In this document: positions 35,007 through 43,157 of the stretch, piece by piece | Numbering within the stretch: position 1 is the first letter of the stretch | Layout: the number at the start of each line of letters is the position of its first letter | Source: VRUE01 sp963737575 | Lineage (GTDB): Bacteria > Actinomycetota > Thermoleophilia > Solirubrobacterales > 70-9 | Length of the DNA stretch: 64,000 nt | NCBI GenBank assembly: GCA_963737575.1 | Contig: CAVTTJ010000004.1 | Span: 1 to 64,000 of the forward strand | Direction: 5' to 3' | Position numbers and translations under genes: made by a program | The notes under the pieces: model-generated | What the model was told of the DNA's origin: nothing | What the model saw: only the letters and a program-made list of their open reading frames with translations | Databases searched by the model: none

Positions 35007-35813
35007 TCAGTTGTCGAAGCGGGGCGGGCGCTTCTCAAGGAAGGCGGTGGTTCCCTCCTTGAAGTCCGGGTCGGACATTACCGCGAGCTGCAGCCGCATT
35101 TCGAGGTCGAGACTGTCCCGCAGCGGCATTGTTGCGCCGCTCGCAAGCCCTGCTTCACAGCCGCGTAGGCAGCCAGCGGCCCACGGGCGCGCTCAGCCGC
35201 CACCTCTCGGGCGCGCGTAAGGAGCGCGCTATCGGCGCAGAGCTCGTCCGCGAGCCCCATGCGAAGAGCCTCCTCGCCCGCCACTTCGCGACCGGTCACC
35301 ATCATCTCGCGAGCGGCCTGGAACCCAACACGCCGCGGCAGCAGGTACAAGCTCCCCATGTCTGTCGCCAGCCCGATCCGTATGAACGCCTGCGAGAAGC
35401 GCGCGCCGGGAACAGCGACCACGTAGTCGGAGGCGATCGCCAGGTTGCAGCCAGCGCCGGCCGCGGCGGCTTGCACAGCGGACACGGTCGGCAGCCGGCA
35501 CTCGGCTAGTCGGGCGATGGCGTCGTGCTGTGTGTGCAACCAGTTCTGGGCGAACTCCCGTTCGCGCAGCATCGGCCCGAGGCGAAGGTTGGCACCGGCG
35601 CAAAACACCTTCGTGGTTCCCGTGATGACCAGTGCGCGGGCCTCACTTGATTCTACTGACTCAATCGCCGCCGTGAACTCCGTTTGGGAAGGCCTCGTCG
35701 ATAGTGAATGGCCGGTCGCCGCCGAGAACGATCCAGGCAATCTCCGCATCGTCTCGAGCCGAGACTGTGTCTCCCTCGAAGATCTCGCGCCCAGGGGGGC
35801 TCGTCGTGGCCAT
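35007..35813 (-). CDS. Enoyl-CoA hydratase/isomerase (two frameshifts)
   Basis: Crotonase-fold protein spread over three frames. N-terminus from ATG 35813: MATTSPPGREIFEGDTVSAR, IAWIVLGGDRPFTIDEA; then, near 35690, a shift to EFTAAIESVESSEARALVIT, FCAGANLRLG (oxyanion-hole region), AAAAGAGCNLAIASDYVVAV; then, near 35110, a shift to RDSLDLEMRLQLAVMSDPDF and the terminal FLEKRPPRFDN. The corrected length of ~268 is normal, and the ends are well conserved, so sequencing error is as likely as inactivation. One-base overlap with the amidohydrolase gene. Acts on an acyl-CoA made by the ligase upstream. Confidence 0.7.
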
Positions 35814-36664
35814 CAGAGGATCCTTTCGAGTAACGCTTGGGCATTGTCGTGAAGGAAGCCCTGGCGCGCCTCCTCTCGGAGCTCAAGCTGGTCGATCTCG
35901 TTGAATGCTCGTTCGTAACGGAGCATCGGCCAATCGGTTCCAAAAAGGACTCGTTCGCGCAGCACCGTGTCCATGAAATGCACAATGTCTCCCCAGCCGC
36001 CGCGATCCTGGAGGTAACGAGGCGCAATGGCGCCAAACTCGAGGAAGACGTTGTGGTGCTTCCAAGCGACCGCTACCGCTTCATGTGGCCATGGCCAGCC
36101 GCCGTGATGGCAGATGATCGTCAGGTCAGGGAAGTCGCAGGCGACCCGGTCCACAAGACCCGGTCGGCCGTTCTCGATGGGCCCGTGGGAGGAGAAGTTG
36201 ATGCCGGTGTGAACGCCGACCGGAATCCCCAATTCGGTGCAGCGGGCGTAGATTGGGTAACAGCAGGCGTCGGCGGGAGAAATCTTGAGGAACCCCGGCT
36301 GGAAGATGGCACCCCGGAGACCCAGGTCCGAATACGCACGGTTCAGCTCCCTCACGGCCTTCATCGGCTCGCGCGGGTCAACGGAGGCGAAGCCGCACGG
36401 AAAGCGGTCCGGGTAGCGCCCAACCAGATCCGCAACACGGTCGTTGTACTCGGCATCGGTGCCCCACTCATGCTCGGCTTGGAGAATCCCGCGGACGCCG
36501 CTTTCCTTCATCTCCGCGACCAGCTGGGGAGCGGTCAGGTTGAGAAGCTCGGCGAATCCGTAGACCTCGTTGTAGCGCTCGTACTCAGGCGTCGGCACAA
36601 CCGGCGAATCATCGTCGGCATCCCGCATCGGTGGCTGGATGCGAATGTCGATCACGTCGGTCAT
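35813..36664 (-). CDS. Amidohydrolase-family (TIM-barrel, ACMSD-like) hydrolase
   Basis: 283 residues from ATG 36664, preceded by an ideal AGGAGG six bases away. Metal and active-site motifs of the amidohydrolase-2 family: IDIRIQPP near the N-terminus (the usual HxH is replaced by RIQ), GIPVGVHTGINFSSHGP, LTIICHHGGWPWPHEA and VLFGTDWPML (catalytic Asp). The family includes decarboxylases and ring-opening hydrolases. Loss of the first His pair could mean altered metal use. Sandwiched between two crotonases, it likely hydrolyses or decarboxylates a CoA-pathway intermediate. Confidence 0.8.
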   Translation of the reverse strand: MTDVIDIRIQPPMRDADDDSPVVPTPEYERYNEVYGFAELLNLTAPQLVAEMKESGVRGILQAEHEWGTDAEYNDRVADLVGRYPDRFPCGFASVDPREPMKAVRELNRAYSDLGLRGAIFQPGFLKISPADACCYPIYARCTELGIPVGVHTGINFSSHGPIENGRPGLVDRVACDFPDLTIICHHGGWPWPHEAVAVAWKHHNVFLEFGAIAPRYLQDRGGWGDIVHFMDTVLRERVLFGTDWPMLRYERAFNEIDQLELREEARQGFLHDNAQALLERIL

Positions 36665-36665
36665 T

Positions 36666-37436
36666 TCAATCCTCCTGTGGAACAGGGTCGTTGCGCTGGC
36701 CAAAGGCCCCAAGACGCTCCTGCTGCTCGTCACTCGCGGCGACCCGCCGATACATCTCGCGGTACAGGCGCATCCCCTCCTCCAATGAGCACCCGAGGCT
36801 CTGCAGCGCCAGCTCTTTAGTCATCATCACGGCTTCGTCGCCGTTACGGAGGACAAGTTCCGCCGTGGACCGGGCGCGCTCGAACAGCTCCTTGCGCGGG
36901 ACCACCTCGCTGACCAGGCCGATCCGGTAAGCCTCCCGTGCGTCGATCTGCTCGCCGGTGAGCAGCATCGACATCGCGTTTGAGAGCCCTACGATGGCCG
37001 GAAGTCGCAGCGCGCCGAAGCCATGCAAGAGATTCCACTTGACCTCTGGACAGCCGAACACCGCGTCGTCGGCTGCGATCCGGATATCGCAGGCGAGCGC
37101 GAGCTCGAGGCCGCCGGCGAGAGTGTAACCATGAACCGCGGCGATCATCGGCTTCGAGGTGCGGACACCGAAGTCCCAGCGATCCGGGTGCCAGGCGCGC
37201 CAGGATTCCATGCCGCTTTCATTGCCATGCATCTCCCGCAGATCGGCGCCGGCGGAGAAGGCTCGCTCGCCGGCCCCCGCGACGATCCCGAGACGGATCT
37301 TGGGATCGGCCTCCACTCGCTCGACCGCCGTGGTCACTTCAGCGTAGGTTGCGCTGTCCATCGCGTTGAGCACCTCAGGACGATTAAGGCTGATTGTGGC
37401 GATCCCGTCCTCGCCGATGTCGAAGCCGATGCTCAC
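36666..37436 (-). CDS. Enoyl-CoA hydratase/isomerase family protein
   Basis: 256 residues from GTG 37436, with GGGAGGAG seven bases upstream. The crotonase fold is clear: IATISLNRPEVLNAMDSATY, RAFSAGADLREMHG (oxyanion hole), AAVHGYTLAGGLELALACDI + RIAADDAVFGCPEVKWNL, LTGEQIDAREAYRIGLVSEV. The Glu of GCPEVKWNL corresponds to the second catalytic Glu; the first is replaced (GGGxE region reads LAGGLELA, Glu present). Hydration, isomerisation or C-C cleavage of an acyl-CoA is possible. Confidence 0.87.
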   Translation of the reverse strand: MSIGFDIGEDGIATISLNRPEVLNAMDSATYAEVTTAVERVEADPKIRLGIVAGAGERAFSAGADLREMHGNESGMESWRAWHPDRWDFGVRTSKPMIAAVHGYTLAGGLELALACDIRIAADDAVFGCPEVKWNLLHGFGALRLPAIVGLSNAMSMLLTGEQIDAREAYRIGLVSEVVPRKELFERARSTAELVLRNGDEAVMMTKELALQSLGCSLEEGMRLYREMYRRVAASDEQQERLGAFGQRNDPVPQED

Positions 37437-37569
37437 GTCTCCTCCCGCAGCATGCGGCGAGGCGGCTCTCCCCAGCAATGAAGACGAACCCTCTCGGTTG
37501 AGCCGGATGCGCACGCCGCCCGCACCACGGATTGGACGACCTCTCCGACCGAATCGATGGAATCGTTCT

Positions 37570-39240
37570 TCAGTTGCGATTTCGGCCGTGTGTCTCTCGA
37601 CGCGGAGTCCACGACTCTCCTCTCTCGTTCGTGCGCACCGCGGTCTCTCTGTCCCAGGCATCGGCGGTTAGATCTTCGACCTCGGCGATCAGCTCGCTCT
37701 TGCGGACCCGCATGGAGGGGGTCCGGGGGAAGTCGTTCCGATAAGCGATGTAGCGGGGCAGCTTGTAGGCCGCTAGTTCAGTGGTGCAGTACGCGATCAG
37801 CTCCTCAGGCGGTACCGAGTCCGGGCTCTCGCCCTCGTTCAGGCCGATGTACGCCTTCACCTCCTCGCCGCGCAGCTCGTCCGGCACCGGGATCACGGCC
37901 GCCTCAACCACGCTCGGATGGGCGCGGAGCACTTCCTCGACCTCGGCGGCCGCCACGTTCTCGCCGCCCCGGCGAATGATGTCCTTACGGCGACCAAGGA
38001 AGTAGATGAATCCATCCTCGTCACGGCGCCCAAGATCCCCGCTGCGCAGCCAGCCGTCCACTAGGGTCTCGGCTGTGGCGTCGGGGCGATTTAGGTAGCC
38101 CTTGAATAGGCCGGGGGCCCTGATCCAGATCTCCCCCGGCTCGCCCGTGGGAACCTCAGCTCCCGACTCGTCGAGCAGCCGGATATCCGCACCGGGAACT
38201 GGAACCCCAATCGAGCCTGAGCCGATCATTCGCTCCGCCTCGCCTGGGGGCATCCCGATCACGAGCCCGGTCTCGGTCAGTCCGTAGCCCTCCATCCAAG
38301 GAAAGCCCCAGCGTTCTGTGATCTCTGCATGAAGGTCTTTGGGGATCCCAATCTGCAGCCCGAAGCGGACCCCGTGGTCGCGATCGCGCTCGGGGTCGGC
38401 CGGGGCTGTGAGCAACAGGCTCGGGATCGACGCGAGGCCGAATATCTGCGTGACGCGACGCTCTCGGACCACGTGCCAGAAACGCGAGACGCTGAAGCGA
38501 CGCATCGCCACCAGCGTTGTGCCGGCCTGCAGACTCGCCAGCAGCTGCCAGGGCGGGTCACCGTAGAAGAACTGCAGGCAGCAGAGAAGGCGATCTTCAG
38601 GGTCCATCCCATAGAGGTCGAGGTAGAGGCCGGCAAAGCGGATCCAGTAGTCATGGCCGAGCATGCACCCCTTTGGCGGCCCGGTGGTTCCCGAGGTGTA
38701 ATAGATGTTGGTGATTCCCTCCGGTTCAACCCGCAGCTCCTCTAGCCCGGGGGCATCAGGATCAGTGAAGGGATCGAGGCCGGCGGGCTCTGAGCCCTTG
38801 ACTAAGACGACGTGCTCTAGGTCAGGCAGATCGGGCTTCAGCTCCGTGATCAGGTCGTGCGTCTCGGCATCGACCAGTACCACCCGAGCGGCTGAGTCAG
38901 CGAGGACGTGGTAGGCGTCGTGGCGCCGAGCATCGTGGTTCACCGAGACGAGCGTCCCGCCCTTTGCCACGACCGCGATCCAGGCGACCATAAACTCGAT
39001 CCGGTTGTGCATGACAATCGCGACTCGGTCTCCAGGCTCGATTCGCGTTTGAAGCCAGGAGGCAAAACGGTCGACCGCTGTCCTGAACTCCGCCCGGCTG
39101 ATTTGCGGGCCATCCTCGAAAACGAGGGCCGGTACCTCAGGGGCCGCATCGCAGGCGGAGATCGCGAGCTCGACGATGTCGCCTGCAGTGACCCTACCCG
39201 GCCGGGACAGATCGAGCCTCCAGGCCGGGTGGACGCTCAC
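37570..39240 (-). CDS. AMP-dependent acyl-CoA synthetase/ligase
   Basis: 556 residues with the ANL-superfamily motifs: YYTSGTTGPPKGCMLGHDYW (P-loop), MEGYGLTETGLVIGMPPGEA, WLRSGDLGRRDEDGFIYFLG + RRKDIIRRGGENVAAAEVE (hinge), and the catalytic Lys of PRTPSMRVRKSEL. It activates a carboxylic acid to its CoA thioester, which the two crotonases can then process. The nearest relatives by pattern are CaiC/FadD-like ligases with unknown substrate. ATGA overlap with the MBL hydrolase gene; a ~130-base gap separates it from the crotonase. Confidence 0.9.
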   Translation of the reverse strand: MSVHPAWRLDLSRPGRVTAGDIVELAISACDAAPEVPALVFEDGPQISRAEFRTAVDRFASWLQTRIEPGDRVAIVMHNRIEFMVAWIAVVAKGGTLVSVNHDARRHDAYHVLADSAARVVLVDAETHDLITELKPDLPDLEHVVLVKGSEPAGLDPFTDPDAPGLEELRVEPEGITNIYYTSGTTGPPKGCMLGHDYWIRFAGLYLDLYGMDPEDRLLCCLQFFYGDPPWQLLASLQAGTTLVAMRRFSVSRFWHVVRERRVTQIFGLASIPSLLLTAPADPERDRDHGVRFGLQIGIPKDLHAEITERWGFPWMEGYGLTETGLVIGMPPGEAERMIGSGSIGVPVPGADIRLLDESGAEVPTGEPGEIWIRAPGLFKGYLNRPDATAETLVDGWLRSGDLGRRDEDGFIYFLGRRKDIIRRGGENVAAAEVEEVLRAHPSVVEAAVIPVPDELRGEEVKAYIGLNEGESPDSVPPEELIAYCTTELAAYKLPRYIAYRNDFPRTPSMRVRKSELIAEVEDLTADAWDRETAVRTNERGESWTPRRETHGRNRN

Positions 39241-40007
39241 TCGTAGAATTCCTCCGGAGCGACCTTGGTCTTCGACTGGTAGTCGAGGTCGTGGGTAAAG
39301 ATCAGCTCGGCGCCCTCCCGTCGGGCCAGCGCTTCGATGCGGCGCCAGCTGGAGACCATCGAATCCGGGTCCCAGAGCAGAGCCTGCAGCGCATTCTGTT
39401 CCATATTGTGAGGGAGGTAGGCTGCGTCGGCGACGAGGATCACGCTTCGCCCCGGCAGCCGCACTAGCATCGACTGATGACCAGCGGTGTGGCCGGGGGT
39501 GGGGAAGAGCACCACCTTGCCATCACCGAAGACGTCATGCTCGCCTTCCAGCTCAATCCAGGAAATGTCGTGATCGAAGTCTGCCTTGATGTAGATCTCA
39601 CGCTGGTAAACGGGCGGCCAGAAGGCGAACTGGAGCTCCCGCTGCTGCACATAGAAGGTGGCGTCTGGGAAGAACTCGACCCCGCCGGAGTGGTCGTAGT
39701 GGAGGTGTGAAAGCGCAACATGCCCCACATCAGCGGGCGAAACGCCAACGGTCGCCAGCTTGCTAACGACGTCATCGCCCTCCGCCATGACGACCTCGAA
39801 CGCCTCTGCGGCCGGGCCGAGTCTCTTGGCTGGGTCGTCAATCAGGTCGCGGTGGGCACCGGTGTCGAACAGCACCTTGCCCTCTGGGTGCTCGATCAGG
39901 TACGCGAAGTAGGGAATCGTTACCTTCGTCCCGACTTCCGGGTGAAAAGGGTCGAAGATCGACATGTCCGCAATCTCGCCGCCGCAGTGGAACGCATGCA
40001 ATTTCAT
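39237..40007 (-). CDS. MBL-fold metallo-hydrolase (AHL-lactonase-like)
   Basis: 256 residues. GKVLFDTGAH, the zinc motif LSHLHYDHSGG (HxHxDH), FPTPGHTAGHQSMLVRLPGR, LVADAAYLP and a C-terminal IFTHDLDYQ define the metallo-beta-lactamase fold of the N-acyl-homoserine-lactonase group. Members hydrolyse lactones or thioesters. In a CoA-linked operon a lactonase or thioesterase step is plausible. It overlaps the TetR gene stop by ATGA, so TetR, MBL and ligase form one transcript. Confidence 0.87.
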   Translation of the reverse strand: MKLHAFHCGGEIADMSIFDPFHPEVGTKVTIPYFAYLIEHPEGKVLFDTGAHRDLIDDPAKRLGPAAEAFEVVMAEGDDVVSKLATVGVSPADVGHVALSHLHYDHSGGVEFFPDATFYVQQRELQFAFWPPVYQREIYIKADFDHDISWIELEGEHDVFGDGKVVLFPTPGHTAGHQSMLVRLPGRSVILVADAAYLPHNMEQNALQALLWDPDSMVSSWRRIEALARREGAELIFTHDLDYQSKTKVAPEEFYE

Positions 40008-40633
40008 CTAGATGTTCTAACCTCGCCTTCGGTCCTCGCAGGGTCAACCCACCGTACCATCAAGAGCGCCAGGTCGGCGAAGCTGTCGGCAATCTGTGAC
40101 AGGGGGAGATCGCCCGATGGCGAATACCAGTAGGCGACCCCCGTGCACATCTGCAACAGTGCCAGCCGGATCAGCTTCGGATCCGTGACATAGAAATCGT
40201 CCGTGGCGATGCCTTCGTCGATCACCTCCTGCCACTGTTCCTCGTAGCGGTCGCGGAGCTTCACAGCGCCCTTGCGCTCAGATTCGCTCAGCGAGCGCAA
40301 CTCGGTGTCCGAGACAATTGCATCTAGTTGCATCCGACCGTGCATTGTCACGTGGCCGCGGACCAAGCCGGCGAGACGCTCGGCGGGAGTCTCCGCGCTG
40401 GCAAGTGCCTCCTGGGCCGCCGCGCGAAGCTCGGTCATACTGGCTCGGATGATGTTGAGGAGGAGATCCTCCTTGCTATCTATGTAGTGGTACAGCGTGG
40501 AAAGTGAGAGGCCGGCGTCGCGAGCCACCTCGCGGATCCCCGTTGCCCCGTAGCCGTGCTTCGCGAAAAGGCGTAGGGCCGACTGGCGAATGCGGTCCGC
40601 CGTGGCCGGTGTGGTAACGGCAGTTGACTTCAA
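40004..40633 (-). CDS. TetR-family transcriptional regulator
   Basis: 209 residues from TTG 40633, directly after GGAGGAG. N-terminal HTH: ADRIRQSALRLFAKHGYGAT, GIREVARDAGLSLSTLYHYI, SKEDLLLNII. The C-terminal domain resembles TetR_C_33/KstR2-type regulators of acyl-CoA degradation. First gene of the operon it presumably represses; palindromes made of CGATCG lie just upstream (40642-40660). Confidence 0.88.
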   Translation of the reverse strand: MKSTAVTTPATADRIRQSALRLFAKHGYGATGIREVARDAGLSLSTLYHYIDSKEDLLLNIIRASMTELRAAAQEALASAETPAERLAGLVRGHVTMHGRMQLDAIVSDTELRSLSESERKGAVKLRDRYEEQWQEVIDEGIATDDFYVTDPKLIRLALLQMCTGVAYWYSPSGDLPLSQIADSFADLALLMVRWVDPARTEGEVRTSR

Positions 40634-40641
40634 CTCTCCTC

Positions 40642-40660
40642 CGATCGAACGATCGATCGT
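40642..40660. promoter_or_regulatory. CGATCG palindromes, putative TetR operator
   Basis: CGATCG-AA-CGATCG overlaps the perfect 12-bp palindrome ACGATCGATCGT (40649-40660), ending about ten bases upstream of the TetR ribosome-binding site. The position suits autorepression. Confidence 0.5.
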
Positions 40661-40724
40661 CGCCGACTGTAGCGCCCATAAGGCTCTAGTGTCAAGGGAG
40701 GTTTCCCAGAGTCGTTTGGCGCAG

Positions 40725-41160
40725 GGCTCGGTAAGATCCCTGGAAACGGTTCGGCTGCGACTTTTGCCAATGGTAAAACGCCAGACGAGTACCGTGCACC
40801 TGAGATATCACTCACGCCAACGACCGAGATCTCAGAGCTTTCAGCGAGGATCTCTGCCGCGGTACGTCCAAAGTTGCCGTATCCCGCAACTATCGCTTTC
40901 ACGGGAGTACTCAGACCGAGCCGGCGAGCGATTAACTCAGCGGCCTTGGCGACACCGCCCCAGGGGCGTTGCGTTGCGAGGCAATCCCGCCCAGCACGAC
41001 TGGTTTTCCAGTCACAACCACACCGACAGAGTTACCGGTTGCGGCGGAGTCTGTATCCATGATCCAGGCCATCTCTCGCTGCCCCGGTGTTGATGTCGGG
41101 AACGGGAATGTCACGCCCGGCCCCAATCACCGGCATGATTGTGAGCGAACCCCTGCTCAT
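40725..41160 (-). pseudogene. Glu/Leu/Phe/Val dehydrogenase fragment
   Basis: Starts at ATG 41160, overlapping the HyuB stop (ATGA). Three frames together read GAGRDIPVPDINTG, REMAWIMDTDSAATGNSVGV, VTGKPVVLGG, then AKAAELIARRLGLSTPVKAI and VAGYGNFGRTAAEILAESSE, ISVVGVSDISGARYSSG. This is the substrate-loop to Rossmann-domain part of a GDH-type enzyme. The N-terminal ~110 residues with the catalytic Lys and the whole C-terminal half are missing, and at least two frameshifts interrupt the rest. Confidence 0.75.
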
Positions 41161-43157
41161 CGTGCCTGTGGCGCCTCTGCGGCCGGCGCGTCGGCCCAAT
41201 AGGACGCGGCGCGAGCGATTAAGAGTTGGCGAAAGGTCGCCGTCGTTTCCGGCAGCAATGTGCCATCTCCCCAGTCGACGATGACTCCGTAGTGGCGCAC
41301 GAGGTCCAGAGCATCGAGGTCGCCCTCGCTGTATCGAGCGGCGACGCTGCCTGGCTCCTCTTCAAGACGGGCCATGCGGGTTGAAGCCTGACGGCGCCGC
41401 TCATCGACGGTAGCGGCTTCATCGACGACGAACTCCGAGCGATCGGCGTCGACCTCTTCGACGACGACGCCGTAATCCTTTCGCGCCCGCTCAACGGAGA
41501 CGTATCCGTCAATCACGTCGTCGACAACGGCTCCCGGATCCCGCTCGAGCGGATCCCCAAAGCCACCGCCACCCGCAGCCTGGCGTATGAAATCTTCGCC
41601 AGCCGAAAGCGGTCGATTCGAGAAGACCGCGCCCAGGTAGCGCTCATTGTCCGTTCCCGTGTTGATCCAGAGCCCATGCGGCGAAGACGGGAGACCGCCC
41701 TGGATCCCCCAGGTGATCGACCGCGCCCGGTCGGAACAGTAAGACATCACCGACCGGGTGGCCTCAGTCAGCTTGCCTCCCTTCTCGACGCCAAGGCCGC
41801 CGCGGAATCGACCCGGCCCGCCGGAGTCGGGCACGATCGAGTGGCACGTCGTAATCACCGGCGTCATGCGCTCCTGCCCCTCGAGTGCCGGAGTGGTCTC
41901 GCCGACGCCGAAGATCGATGCAGTGGCACTCGATCCATCCTTACCGTTGCGCGCTCCCCATCCGCCGACCATCCAGTCGTACCACATGAAATATGGCGCC
42001 ATTGCCGGTCGCTCGTCCCGTCCGCCGACGAGTAGGTACTCGAGGTTGAAGCAGCAGGCCATCGCCCGCTCGGGCATGATCTTCGACCAGATTTCGAAGA
42101 GGGCATTGTTGACCTTCTCGTAGGTGCCTGCGCAGAAGCCGGTGACTGCGACTGGCCACGCCGCGTTGACTACGGTTCCCTCCGGCCCGAGATTCACGTC
42201 TATGACCCTGTAGAAGCCGGAATTCAGCGGCATGTCCGGGAAGAAAGTCTTCGTCCCGGCAAAGATGCCCGACGAGGCACCGCCAAACGCAGCGTTGAAG
42301 AAGCAGCCGATCACCGGATGCGAGCCTGAAAGGTCGTAAGCCATCCGATCGCCATCAATCTCAAGCTTTACCTTGACAGGAATCAAGCCCTCGCCCAGGT
42401 CGGGGTCGAAATCGAGGTGGTCGACCGCTTCCCAGACTCCGTCAGGAAGGTCGCGGACGCGGGAGCGAGTCAGGTCCTCGACGTAATCCTGGACTCCATC
42501 CATCGCAGTTAGGATCGTCTCGACCCCGTACCGTTCCGCAAGGCGGTATATCTCCCTTGCACAGACGCGCGTGGCTTCGGCTTGCGCATGGAGGTCGCCT
42601 TCGGCCGTTTCCGGAGTCCGGGTATTCGCCGTTATCAAGTTCGCCACATCGTCTCGGAACCGGCCCTTGTCCCAGACTCGCACCGGCGGAATGCGAATCC
42701 CCTCGGAGAACATCTCCGTCGCGGTAACGTCGAAGGATCCGGGAACGGTTCCCCCGACATCCGCCCAGTGCCCGTTGGATTGGGCGAAGCCGAGCAATGT
42801 GTCCTTCACGAAGATCGGCCTAACGATCCTTACGTCGTTGAAGTGAGTGCCTCCGACGTAGGGGTCGTTGACGACGAAGACGTCTCCGTCGTGCATATCA
42901 TCGGGGAAGGCGGCGATCACAGCCTTTGCGGTGTGGTGAAGCGTTCCAACGTGAACCGCAATGTCTTGGCTGCCCTGCGCTACGGTGTTTCCATAGCGAT
43001 CGCAGAGAGCCGATGAGAAGTCACGGGAATAGATTACGAAGGAGTGGCAGGTTCGCAAGATTTGCTCCGCCATCAAGTCAACCGAAGTGGCAAAGGCGTT
43101 CTTAAGCACCTCGAAGGTCACAGGGTCAAGTGTGGCCGGTCGATTGGTATTGCTCAC
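41157..43157 (-). CDS. Hydantoinase B / oxoprolinase-type subunit
   Basis: 666 residues from GTG 43157 (GTGA overlap with the A subunit). The HyuB family order is seen: LDPVTFEVLKNAFATSVDLM, FSSALCDRYGNTVAQGSQDI, DVFVVNDPYVGGTHFNDVRI, LGFAQSNGHWADVGGTVPGS, CFFNAAFGG, GFCAGTYEKVNNALFEIWSK, RFRGGLGVEKGGKL and AAGGGGFGDPLERDPGAVVD. With HyuA it forms ATP-dependent hydantoinases, 5-oxoprolinases or acetone/acetophenone carboxylases; sequence alone does not choose among these. Confidence 0.9.
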   Translation of the reverse strand: MSNTNRPATLDPVTFEVLKNAFATSVDLMAEQILRTCHSFVIYSRDFSSALCDRYGNTVAQGSQDIAVHVGTLHHTAKAVIAAFPDDMHDGDVFVVNDPYVGGTHFNDVRIVRPIFVKDTLLGFAQSNGHWADVGGTVPGSFDVTATEMFSEGIRIPPVRVWDKGRFRDDVANLITANTRTPETAEGDLHAQAEATRVCAREIYRLAERYGVETILTAMDGVQDYVEDLTRSRVRDLPDGVWEAVDHLDFDPDLGEGLIPVKVKLEIDGDRMAYDLSGSHPVIGCFFNAAFGGASSGIFAGTKTFFPDMPLNSGFYRVIDVNLGPEGTVVNAAWPVAVTGFCAGTYEKVNNALFEIWSKIMPERAMACCFNLEYLLVGGRDERPAMAPYFMWYDWMVGGWGARNGKDGSSATASIFGVGETTPALEGQERMTPVITTCHSIVPDSGGPGRFRGGLGVEKGGKLTEATRSVMSYCSDRARSITWGIQGGLPSSPHGLWINTGTDNERYLGAVFSNRPLSAGEDFIRQAAGGGGFGDPLERDPGAVVDDVIDGYVSVERARKDYGVVVEEVDADRSEFVVDEAATVDERRRQASTRMARLEEEPGSVAARYSEGDLDALDLVRHYGVIVDWGDGTLLPETTATFRQLLIARAASYWADAPAAEAPQAR

